Of a DNA stretch of 5,032 nt, positions 1-5,032 are shown in pieces. The stretch is from Pseudomonadota bacterium (lineage in GTDB: Bacteria; Pseudomonadota; Alphaproteobacteria; Rhizobiales; Beijerinckiaceae). Numbering within the stretch: position 1 is the first letter of the stretch; each line of letters begins with the position of its first letter. The notes below the pieces were generated by a model, which had not been told where the DNA came from, searched no databases, and worked only from the letters and a program-made list of their open reading frames with translations. Both the position numbers and the translations under genes were made by a program. Location of the stretch: assembly GCA_023452965.1 (NCBI GenBank), contig JAEXUU010000518.1:1-5032 (forward strand), read 5' to 3'.

Positions 1-244
1 CGAGACCAGCGGCCCTGTCACCCTCGACGACGAGGAGCTTATGGTCGAGGCCGCCATCGAGGGCCTCGGTATCGCCTATGTCGCGAGCCCTGCCGCCGAG
101 GCGGCGCTGGCCGCAGGGCATCTTCGCCGCATTCTGACAGCCTGGACACCTGCTCCCGAAAGAATCGCGATCTACTACCCCGGTCACCGCGCCGTGCCGC
201 CGGCGCTGCGCGCCTTCCTGGATACCGTCAAGGCGACACGATAG
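1..244 (+). CDS. LysR-family transcriptional regulator, C-terminal fragment
   Basis: The frame is open from base 2 to the TAG at 242-244 and gives the last 80 residues; the start lies before the window. The segment around GPVTLDDEELMVEAAIEGLGIAY, followed by an LRRIL-x-W-x-P stretch, a YYPGHR motif and PPALRAFLD near the end, is the typical end of the periplasmic-binding-protein-like effector domain of LysR-type regulators. Such proteins are cytoplasmic DNA-binding regulators that sense a small molecule and often control a divergent neighbour, but that side is not in view, so ligand and targets are unknown. The N-terminal helix-turn-helix cannot be seen. The next gene lies 112 bp downstream on the same strand with a stem-loop between, so co-transcription is doubtful. 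Confidence 0.88.
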   Translation, partial: ETSGPVTLDDEELMVEAAIEGLGIAYVASPAAEAALAAGHLRRILTAWTPAPERIAIYYPGHRAVPPALRAFLDTVKATR

Positions 245-249
245 ACGCA

Positions 250-298
250 ATTGTTGCCGCCCGGCTCTTGGAGGCCGGCGCAGAGGTTCGGCAGCAAT
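250..298 (+). terminator. Nested stem-loop after the LysR gene, possible terminator
   Basis: The structure begins 5 nt after the LysR stop codon. Outer arms 250-259 (ATTGTTGCCG) and 289-298 (CGGCAGCAAT) pair over 10 positions with one G-U wobble. An inner stem pairs CCGGC (261-265) with GCCGG (274-278) around an 8-nt loop. Its place just behind a stop codon fits a transcription end. No T-tract follows, so it is not a classic intrinsic terminator; it could instead protect the 3' end of the mRNA or be chance pairing in GC-rich DNA. Confidence 0.35.
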
Positions 299-325
299 CC
301 CGATCAAGCGCCGGCGTCATCCCCG

Positions 326-338
326 CGCCATCGTGGCG
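326..338. repeat. Short inverted repeat before the AraC-family gene
   Basis: CGCCA and TGGCG arms flank a 3-bp centre (TCG) and end 18 bp before the ATG at 357. The site could be a regulator half-site pair or a small hairpin near the ribosome binding region. Five-base arms are common by chance in DNA of this composition, so the call is weak. Confidence 0.2.
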
Positions 339-356
339 GCGTTTCGTGAGTGAGCC

Positions 357-1190
357 ATGGACCCGATCAAGAAAGCCCTCTGGTGCATCGAAAGCCGCTT
401 CACCGCGCCGCTCTCGCTCGACGAGATCGCCGAGGCGAGCGGCGTCTCCCGCTTCCATCTCAGTCGCGCCTTCGGCGTCGCGACCGGGCGCTCGGTGATG
501 CGCTATGTCCGCGAGCGGCGATTGACGGAAGCGGCACGCCGGCTGGCAGAGGGTGCGCCCGATATCCTGCAGGTCGCGCTGGACTGGGGTTATGGCTCTC
601 ACGAGGCCTTCACCCGCGCCTTTCGCGAGCAATTCGGCGTCACGCCGGAGGATCTGCGGGCTCGGCGCGATCTATCCGCCCTCACCCTCGTGGAGCCGCT
701 TTCCATGCATGACATCTCACCGACGACCCTGGCCGAGCCGCGCTTCGTCACCGGCAAGCCCCTGCTCTTTGCCGGATTCGGCGGCCATTTCTCGGTCGAC
801 AATACCGCGGGCATCCCGCTGCTCTGGCAGAAGGTCGTCCCGCATTTCGGCCACATCCCCGGGCAGATCGGGCATGCCGCCTATGGCGTCAGCCATAACT
901 GCGACGACCAGGGCGCCTTCGACTATCTCGCCGGCGTCGAAGTCTCGAGCTTCAGCGACCTGCCGCAGGAGTTCGAACGGCTGCGCGTTCCCGAGCAGCA
1001 CTACGCGGTCTTCGAATACGCCGGCCACATCACCGGCATCAAACAAGCGTTTGAATTCATCTGGCGCGAATGGCTGCCGAAATCGGGACGCGAGCCCGCG
1101 CTCGGAGCGACCCTGGAGCGGATGGACGAGCGCTTCAACGGGGCGACCGGCAACGGCGTCGTCGAGATCTGGCTCGCCCTCAAGGGCTGA
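357..1190 (+). CDS. AraC-family regulator with C-terminal GyrI-like ligand domain
   Basis: The 277-residue protein has an AraC/XylS DNA-binding domain at the N-terminus (about residues 5-103). Its two helix-turn-helix units are LDEIAEASGVSRFHLSRAF (21-39) and the family signature from ILQVALDWGYGSHEAF to EQFGVTP (70-97). Residues 115-277 look like a GyrI-like/Rob-type effector domain: YGV (176-178), FDYLAGVEV (188-196), and a closing VEIWLAL in which Glu270 sits where family members carry a conserved ligand-pocket glutamate. This order, DNA-binding first, is that of Rob-like regulators, which often respond to hydrophobic or cationic compounds; the actual ligand is unknown and no transporter or enzyme target lies next to it here. 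The ATG at 357 begins right before the first helix; only a weak GTGAG-type purine stretch precedes it. The 3' end overlaps the convergent DUF502 gene by 11 bp. Confidence 0.9.
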   Translation: MDPIKKALWCIESRFTAPLSLDEIAEASGVSRFHLSRAFGVATGRSVMRYVRERRLTEAARRLAEGAPDILQVALDWGYGSHEAFTRAFREQFGVTPEDLRARRDLSALTLVEPLSMHDISPTTLAEPRFVTGKPLLFAGFGGHFSVDNTAGIPLLWQKVVPHFGHIPGQIGHAAYGVSHNCDDQGAFDYLAGVEVSSFSDLPQEFERLRVPEQHYAVFEYAGHITGIKQAFEFIWREWLPKSGREPALGATLERMDERFNGATGNGVVEIWLALKG

Positions 1191-1902
1191 GCCGGGGCCC
1201 GTTGCCGTTGGCGCCGTTGCGTCCCAGGGCGTCGCCGGGCTGGATCATTCCGGCGGACATGATCAACTTGGCGCCTTCCTCGACCGAGATCGCGACCTCG
1301 ACCACCTCCCGCCGGGGCAGATAGAAGAAGAAGCCGGTGGTCGGGTTCGGCGTGCAGGGCAGGAAGACGCCGATCTGCTCGTCGCCATCCGGCAGCTTGC
1401 CGGCGATCTCGGGCGCGGCCTCCTGCGCGATGAAGACGATCGACCACATGCCAGGCTGCGGGAACTGGACCATGCCGACCTTGCGGAACGAGGTGCCGGA
1501 CTGGGAGAAGATCGTCTCGAAGACCTGCTTCACGCCCTTGTAGAGCCCGCGCACCACGGGCATCCGGTTGAGCAGCGCCTCACCGGCGCCGATCAGCGTG
1601 CGCCCCACCAGGTTGGCGGCGAAAAAGCCGAGCAGCGTCAGCCCCACCAGGGCGAAGACCACGCCGAATCCGGGCAGCGGAAAGCGCAGATAGGTGTCCG
1701 GCCAGAACTGCGCCGGAACCAGCGGCTTGACCCAGCCATCGACCAGATTGACGAACCACCACGTCACCGACGCCGTGATCGCGAGTGGCGCCGCCAGCAC
1801 GAGCCCGGTCAGGAAGTAGCGCCGCAGTCTGGTGCCGAAGCTCGGCCGCAACAGGTCGGGATGGACGACGAGGTGCGGATCGGGCGGGCGGTCTGCGACC
1901 AT
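1180..1902 (-). CDS. DUF502 family integral membrane protein
   Basis: The 240-residue protein matches the DUF502 family of uncharacterised inner-membrane proteins. After a short cytosolic-looking N-terminus come two hydrophobic segments, about residues 29-54 (LTGLVLAAPLAITASVTWWF) and 77-99 (LPGFG to AANLVG). A family-typical soluble part follows: P-VVRGLYKGVKQ (115-125), a V-x-FP-x-PG-x-W stretch (145-153), the signature PNPTTGFFFYLPR (185-197), and an EEGAKLIMSAGMI segment (208-220). The last about 15 residues are a low-complexity Asn/Gly/Pro tail (NGANGNGP). The function is unknown; plant relatives are called LCV-like. In Hyphomicrobiales this gene commonly lies downstream of glmS in the same direction. 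Here it has that orientation, but a DUF454 gene lies between. An AGGA sits 6 nt before the ATG and supports the start. Confidence 0.88.
   Translation of the reverse strand: MVADRPPDPHLVVHPDLLRPSFGTRLRRYFLTGLVLAAPLAITASVTWWFVNLVDGWVKPLVPAQFWPDTYLRFPLPGFGVVFALVGLTLLGFFAANLVGRTLIGAGEALLNRMPVVRGLYKGVKQVFETIFSQSGTSFRKVGMVQFPQPGMWSIVFIAQEAAPEIAGKLPDGDEQIGVFLPCTPNPTTGFFFYLPRREVVEVAISVEEGAKLIMSAGMIQPGDALGRNGANGNGPRLSP
1199..1219. repeat. Three copies of CCGTTG at the DUF502 3' end
   Basis: CCGTTG occurs at 1199-1204 and 1205-1210 in direct tandem and again at 1214-1219 after GCG. On the minus strand the repeat encodes the Asn-Gly-rich tail of the DUF502 protein (NGANGNG). It is a minor low-complexity coding repeat that could vary in length between strains without a frameshift. 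Confidence 0.6.
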
Positions 1903-2028
1903 CGACTATCCTGGGCTTCTGTCGGATCCAAGGGCTGCGGGGGGCTGCAACCCTGCACCGCAATATGCGACGATAGCCGAGCAGCCGCTTCTGGCTAGTC
2001 CCTGATTCTTAAGTATCGACAGGCGCGC
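1903..2028. promoter_or_regulatory. Divergent spacer between the DUF502 and DUF454 genes
   Basis: This 126-bp non-coding spacer must hold the 5' signals of both flanking genes because they point away from each other. Two AT-rich patches stand out in otherwise GC-rich DNA: CAATATGC near 1961-1968 and GATTCTTAAGTATC near 2004-2017, the latter within about 15 bp of the DUF454 start. I cannot assign a convincing -35/-10 pair in either direction. A near-palindrome, GGGCTGCAACCC (about 1942-1953), matches its own reverse complement at 10 of 12 positions. Confidence 0.45.
1909..1912 (-). promoter_or_regulatory. Ribosome binding site of the DUF502 gene
   Basis: On the minus strand AGGA is followed by a 6-nt spacer (TAGTCG) and the ATG ending at 1902. 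The spacing is normal and supports this start for the 240-residue protein. Confidence 0.6.
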
Positions 2029-2424
2029 GTGTCCGAGCCTTCCAGAATGCCGAGCCCCTGGCGCCGCCACCTCTATTTCGCCGCCGGCTGGGTGCTGACC
2101 GCCATCGGCGTGATCGGGCTCGTGCTGCCGCTGATGCCGGGCACCATTTTCCTCATCGCCGCAGCCTGGTGCTTCTCGCGCTCGTCGCCGCGCTTCGAGG
2201 CCTGGCTGATCGGCCATCCGAAGCTGGGACCGCAGGTCGTGGCCTGGCGGCGAACAGGTTCGATCGCGCGGCGGACCAAGTACATCGCCTGCGGCTCGAT
2301 GGTGCTGAGCTTCGCGCTGGTCGCTGCGAGCGACGCGCCGCCAATCGCCTTGTGGGCGACAGGCGCCTGCCTGATCGCGGCGGGAACCTATGTCGCCAGC
2401 CGGCCGGAGCCGGCGGGCGACTGA
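2029..2424 (+). CDS. DUF454 (YbaN-like) inner-membrane protein
   Basis: The product of 131 residues fits the DUF454 family, whose E. coli member is YbaN. The family core is clear: GVIGLVLPLMPGTIFLIAAAWCF (27-49), then RSSPRFEAWLIGHPKLGPQV (51-70) and the W-x-x-x-G-x-I-x-x-x-x-K stretch (73-84). Hydrophobic segments at about 16-34, 36-49, 86-100 and 105-122 make it a small polytopic membrane protein. Its role is unknown; YbaN is only an uncharacterised inner-membrane protein. The GTG at 2029 is chosen because AGG lies 5 nt upstream (2021-2023); an ATG at 2047 would shorten the protein by 6 residues and still keep the whole family core, so the start is uncertain. The gene stands alone on its strand, divergent from DUF502 and convergent with glmS. 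Confidence 0.87.
   Translation: MSEPSRMPSPWRRHLYFAAGWVLTAIGVIGLVLPLMPGTIFLIAAAWCFSRSSPRFEAWLIGHPKLGPQVVAWRRTGSIARRTKYIACGSMVLSFALVAASDAPPIALWATGACLIAAGTYVASRPEPAGD
2399..2414. other. GC hairpin at the convergent DUF454-glmS ends
   Basis: GCCGGC (2399-2404) and GCCGGC (2409-2414) are reverse complements around CGGA and could form a 6-bp all-GC hairpin on either strand. The hairpin lies in the last codons of the DUF454 gene, 30 bp beyond the glmS stop in the glmS direction. The 19-bp gap between the two genes leaves no room for separate terminators, so this could help end transcription in both directions. No T-tract is present on either side, and GC-rich coding sequence often gives such pairs. 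Confidence 0.25.
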
Positions 2425-2443
2425 TTCAGGCGAGGGATCGCGC

Positions 2444-4270
2444 TCACTCGACCGTGACCGACTTCGCCAGATTGCGCGGCTGGTCGACATCCTTGCCCAT
2501 GAAGACGGCGGTCTGATAGGCGATCATCTGGATCGGCACGGCGTAGGCGATGGGCGCGAAGAGCGGGTCCATCTCCGGCATGATGATGGTCGCTTCAGGC
2601 ACGATCCCGCATTCGGCCGCGCCCTTGGCATCGGTGATCAGGATGATCCGGCCACCGCGCGCCGCGACTTCCTGCATGTTGGATGCCGTCTTCTCGAAGA
2701 GCGCATCGTGCGGGGCGATGACGATGACCGGCATCTCCTCGTCGATCAGCGCGATCGGCCCGTGCTTGAGTTCACCCGCCGGATAACCTTCGGCGTGGAT
2801 GTAACTGATTTCCTTAAGCTTCAATGCACCTTCCAGAGCCATCGGGAAGGCCGTGCCCCGGCCGAGATAAAGCACGTCACGCGCCTTGGCGAGCTTGCGC
2901 GCCAGCTTCTCGATCTCCGGTTCCAGCGTCAGGGCCTGCGCCATCAGCCCGGGCAGCGCGATCAGCTCCTGGGTGTACTTCGCCTCCTGCTCGGCCGTGA
3001 GGGTGCCGCGAGCCCTCGCGGCGGCCAGAGCGAGCCCGGCGAGCGCGGTGAGCTGGCAGGTGAAGGCCTTGGTCGAGGCGACGCCGATCTCCGGCCCGGC
3101 CAGCGTCGGCGCGACCACATCGCTCTCGCGGGCAATGGTCGAGGTCGGAACGTTGACGACGGAAAGGATATGCTGGCCCTCCTGCCGCGCGTAGCGCAGG
3201 CAGGCGAGCGTGTCGGCCGTCTCGCCGGATTGAGAGACGAAGAGCGAGAGCCCGTTCGCCGGCAGCGGCGCCTCGCGATAGCGGAACTCCGAGGCGACAT
3301 CGATCTCGACCGGCAGGCGGGCGAGCCGCTCGAACCAGTACTTGGCGGTGAGCCCGGCGTAATAGGCGGTTCCGCAGGCCGAGATCGAGAGGCGCGACAG
3401 GCTCTTCCAGTCGAAGGGCGGCTCGAAGGGCAGCCGCGCCTGGCCATTCGCCATGTCGATGTAGTGGGTCAGCGTGTGGCCGACCACTTCCGGCTGCTCG
3501 TAGATTTCCTTGGCCATGAAGTGGTGGTGGTTGCCCTTCTCGACCAGGAAGGCACCGGCGGCAACGCGTTGGGCCCGGCGCTCGACCTGGGTCCCGGAGG
3601 CGTCATAGAAGGTCGCGCCCCTGCGGTTCAGCACCACCCAGTCGCCCTCGTCGAGATAGGCGATCAGGTTGGTGAAGGGGGCCAGCGCCAATGCGTCGGA
3701 GCCGAGATACATCTCGCCGTCGCCGATCCCGACCGCGAGCGGCGAGCCCTTGCGCGCGCCGATCAGCAGATCCTCCTGCCCCTCGAACAGGAAGGCGAGC
3801 GCGAAAGCGCCCCGCAGATGCGGCAGGGCCGCTCCGACCGCCGCGACCGGATCCTTGCCGCGGTCGAGCTCGCGGGTGACGAGATGGGCGACGACCTCGG
3901 TGTCGGTCTCGCTGGCGAAGACGTGCCCGTCGGCCTCCAGCTCGGCCTTGAGCTCGCGGAAGTTCTCGATGATGCCGTTGTGGACGACCGCCAGCTTCTC
4001 GGTGGCGTGCGGATGAGCATTGCTCTCGGTAGGCTTGCCATGCGTCGCCCAGCGGGTGTGGCCGATGCCGATCAGCCCGTCGAGCGGCTCGCTGGAGAGG
4101 CGCACCTCGAGATTCTTGAGCTTGCCTTCGGCGCGGCGACGGCTGAGCCTGCCACCTTCGAGCGTGGCAACCCCGGCGGAATCATAGCCGCGATATTCGA
4201 GCCGCCGCAGCGCCTCGACCACCTGGCCGGCCACAGCCTGTTTGCCGAGAATGCCCACGATCCCGCACAT
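2444..4270 (-). CDS. glmS: Glutamine--fructose-6-phosphate aminotransferase (isomerizing)
   Basis: GlmS makes glucosamine-6-phosphate and glutamate from fructose-6-phosphate and glutamine in the cytoplasm, the first step toward UDP-GlcNAc for cell wall and lipopolysaccharide. The 608 residues match the usual length. The N-terminal glutaminase starts MCGIVG, with Cys2 as nucleophile once Met is removed, then HTRWATHG (71-78), HNG (97-99) and SETDTE (120-125). Two sugar isomerase (SIS) domains follow: ISACGTAYYA (296-305), SQSGET (346-351), EIGVASTKAFT (394-404), then ALEGALKLKEISYIHAEG (478-495), GELKHGP (499-505) and the C-terminal loop DQPRNLAKSVTVE. Glu487, His503 and Lys603 match the isomerase-site residues of the E. 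coli enzyme. The frame stays open 100 codons upstream into the glmU end, but Cys must follow the start, and AAGAGG precedes this ATG. It lies downstream of glmU after 205 bp. Nothing is missing or broken. Confidence 0.98.
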   Translation of the reverse strand: MCGIVGILGKQAVAGQVVEALRRLEYRGYDSAGVATLEGGRLSRRRAEGKLKNLEVRLSSEPLDGLIGIGHTRWATHGKPTESNAHPHATEKLAVVHNGIIENFRELKAELEADGHVFASETDTEVVAHLVTRELDRGKDPVAAVGAALPHLRGAFALAFLFEGQEDLLIGARKGSPLAVGIGDGEMYLGSDALALAPFTNLIAYLDEGDWVVLNRRGATFYDASGTQVERRAQRVAAGAFLVEKGNHHHFMAKEIYEQPEVVGHTLTHYIDMANGQARLPFEPPFDWKSLSRLSISACGTAYYAGLTAKYWFERLARLPVEIDVASEFRYREAPLPANGLSLFVSQSGETADTLACLRYARQEGQHILSVVNVPTSTIARESDVVAPTLAGPEIGVASTKAFTCQLTALAGLALAAARARGTLTAEQEAKYTQELIALPGLMAQALTLEPEIEKLARKLAKARDVLYLGRGTAFPMALEGALKLKEISYIHAEGYPAGELKHGPIALIDEEMPVIVIAPHDALFEKTASNMQEVAARGGRIILITDAKGAAECGIVPEATIIMPEMDPLFAPIAYAVPIQMIAYQTAVFMGKDVDQPRNLAKSVTVE

Positions 4271-4276
4271 GCGATG

Positions 4277-4282
4277 CCTCTT
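4277..4282 (-). promoter_or_regulatory. Ribosome binding site of glmS
   Basis: AAGAGG on the minus strand lies 6 nt before the ATG at 4270-4268. It decides the start: the next in-frame upstream ATG (at about 4309) would put 13 residues before the catalytic cysteine and inactivate the glutaminase site. Confidence 0.7.
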
Positions 4283-4320
4283 AACGTCGTTGTCGGTGCG
4301 AAACGCCATACTGCGCGGCG

Positions 4321-4380
4321 TCGCTAATGCGAAATCACGTTGGATATCCAACTGTGAATGAAAGCGGAAACACGGCTCCG
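4321..4380 (-). promoter_or_regulatory. AT-richer stretch, likely glmS promoter region
   Basis: 31 of these 60 bases are A or T, clearly above the surrounding coding DNA, and the stretch lies 51-110 bp before the glmS start. That fits a promoter separate from the glmU transcript. Candidate boxes on the minus strand (TTTCCG with TATCCA 18 bp on, or TTGGAT with ATTAGC 17 bp on) match consensus at only about half the positions, so no exact promoter is called. Confidence 0.35.
4335..4357. promoter_or_regulatory. Palindrome upstream of glmS, candidate operator or 5'-UTR hairpin
   Basis: GTTGGATATCCAAC at 4339-4352 is a perfect 14-bp palindrome. It is flanked by TCAC (4335-4338) and GTGA (4354-4357), which extend the symmetry by 4 bp per side with one unpaired base at 4353. 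As DNA it would suit a dimeric regulator; as RNA of the glmS strand it could fold into a 9-bp stem with one bulged A and an AUAU loop. It is centred about 75 bp before the glmS ATG. I recognise no known regulator site. Confidence 0.5.
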
Positions 4381-4429
4381 CGGCATGCCGGGACAGCGAG
4401 AGGCGCGGGCCGACCAGCTCCCGGCTCGA

Positions 4430-4471
4430 CTGGCTCGGGTAGTCCTGAACCCCTACCCGTCTGGTAGCCAG
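4430..4471 (-). terminator. Stem-loop right after glmU, possible terminator or 3' end structure
   Basis: Two nested pairings lie 4 nt past the glmU stop: CTGGCT with AGCCAG (4466-4471 and 4430-4435) outside, and GGGTAG with CTACCC (4453-4458 and 4437-4442) inside around a 10-nt loop, with an uneven internal loop of 7 and 1 nt. No run of T follows on the minus strand, so an intrinsic terminator is uncertain; attenuation between glmU and glmS or a processing site is equally possible. Confidence 0.35.
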
Positions 4472-4475
4472 CGCG

Positions 4476-5032
4476 CTAGACGGCCGCCTTCCGCGCCCTG
4501 GCGGCCGCTCGAAACGCGGCGGCCCAACCCTGGCGCTCGATCTGCCGTCCGCGCGCGACGGCCAGCGCATCGGGCGGAACGTCGCGGGTAATCACCGACC
4601 CGGAGCCGACATAGGCGCCGGCGCCGATCGTCACCGGCGCGACCAGCGCGGAGTTCGATCCGACGAAGGCGCCTTCGCCGATGATCGTCTTCGACTTGAA
4701 GAAGCCGTCATAGTTACAGGTGATGGTGCCGGCGCCGATATTGGCGCCCGCGCCGACCTCGGCGTCGCCGATATAGGTGAGATGGTTGACCTTGACCCCC
4801 TCACCGATCTTCGCGGCCTTGATCTCGACGAAGTTGCCGACCTTGGTTCCTTCCGCGAGATCGGCGCCCGGCCGCAGCCGGGCATAGGGTCCGATCGTCG
4901 CGTTCGCCCCGACGCTGGCGCCTTCCAGATGCGAGAAGGCGTGGATCACCGCGCCGTCGGCGACGCTGACGCCCGGACCGAAGACGACATTGGGCTCGAT
5001 CAGCACGTCGCGGCCGATGCGCGTATCATGGC
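4476..5032 (-). CDS. glmU: Bifunctional UDP-GlcNAc pyrophosphorylase / GlcN-1-P acetyltransferase, C-terminal part
   Basis: About 184 residues are visible, ending at the TAG at 4478-4476; the N-terminal uridyltransferase domain lies beyond the window edge. What is seen is the left-handed beta-helix acetyltransferase domain, made of hexapeptide repeats from [20 protein letters not shown] onward. It acetylates glucosamine-1-phosphate with acetyl-CoA; the missing domain then makes UDP-GlcNAc. Family landmarks are [31 protein letters not shown] (its His matches the catalytic His363 of E. coli GlmU), [41 protein letters not shown] and the closing ALAVARGRQ...GWA. An internal GTG at 5006 could be mistaken for a start, but the reading frame and homologous sequence continue to the window end. 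It precedes glmS on the same strand, as in many Hyphomicrobiales. Confidence 0.97.
   Translation of the reverse strand, partial: HDTRIGRDVLIEPNVVFGPGVSVADGAVIHAFSHLEGASVGANATIGPYARLRPGADLAEGTKVGNFVEIKAAKIGEGVKVNHLTYIGDAEVGAGANIGAGTITCNYDGFFKSKTIIGEGAFVGSNSALVAPVTIGAGAYVGSGSVITRDVPPDALAVARGRQIERQGWAAAFRAAARARKAAV

Noticed and set aside
1974..1997. TAGCC and GGCTA arms around a 14-nt loop in the divergent spacer.
   Set aside because: The arms are 5 bp and the loop is long; this is likely chance and cannot be tied to either gene.
553..1998. A 481-codon open frame on the + strand across the AraC and DUF502 genes.
   Set aside because: It is out of frame with the AraC-family gene and codon-aligned antisense to DUF502. 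The product is low-complexity Ser/Arg then Arg/Glu/Gly sequence, a normal shadow in high-GC DNA.
2390..4327. A 645-codon open frame on the + strand, antisense to nearly all of glmS.
   Set aside because: It is codon-aligned with glmS, so a stop would need a sense TTA, CTA or TCA codon, which this GC-rich gene avoids. Its translation is rich in Arg, Asp and Gly with no recognisable domain, while glmS on the other strand is conserved throughout.
4381..4390. The 10-bp palindrome CGGCATGCCG in the glmU-glmS spacer.
   Set aside because: It is short, GC-rich and does not extend; such palindromes are frequent at this base composition.
4271..4475. A glmS ribozyme/riboswitch.
   Set aside because: No recognisable glmS ribozyme core is present in the spacer, and this RNA is known mainly from Firmicutes and relatives.
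4271..4570. A 100-codon N-terminal extension of glmS.
   Set aside because: It would bury the catalytic cysteine that must follow the initiator Met, overlaps the end of glmU, and has no family similarity. AAGAGG stands in front of the MCGIVG start.
4358..4591. A 77-codon open frame on the + strand across the glmU 3' end.
   Set aside because: It has no ribosome binding site or domain, has Arg/Pro-rich shadow composition, and overlaps the conserved end of glmU.

Overview
The window is GC-rich (third codon positions almost all G or C) and carries ordinary chromosomal genes of an alphaproteobacterium, most likely of the order Hyphomicrobiales. That placement is inferred from the GlmU, GlmS, DUF502 and DUF454 protein sequences and from the glmU-glmS-DUF502 neighbourhood known in that group; the genus cannot be fixed from here. 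I see no tRNA, rRNA, CRISPR array, insertion sequence, prophage part or toxin-antitoxin pair.

Left part (1-1190, + strand): the 3' end of a LysR-type regulator gene, a 112-bp gap that opens with a nested stem-loop, then a complete AraC-family regulator with an N-terminal double helix-turn-helix and a C-terminal GyrI-like ligand domain.

Middle part (1180-2424): two small membrane-protein genes diverge from a shared 126-bp spacer. The leftward one encodes a DUF502 protein whose stop region overlaps the 3' end of the AraC gene by 11 bp. The rightward one encodes a DUF454 (YbaN-like) protein that ends 19 bp short of the convergent glmS stop.

Right part (2444-5032, - strand): complete glmS (608 aa) and, upstream of it, the C-terminal acetyltransferase half of glmU, which runs off the window. 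The two enzymes act in one pathway. GlmS makes glucosamine-6-phosphate from fructose-6-phosphate and glutamine; GlmU converts glucosamine-1-phosphate to UDP-N-acetylglucosamine, the precursor of peptidoglycan and lipopolysaccharide. The 205-bp spacer between them holds a stem-loop just after the glmU stop and an AT-richer stretch with a perfect 14-bp palindrome about 70 bp before the glmS start. glmS may therefore have its own promoter and control site.

No clear undescribed system is visible. The most useful lead is the palindrome before glmS; the other findings are modest.
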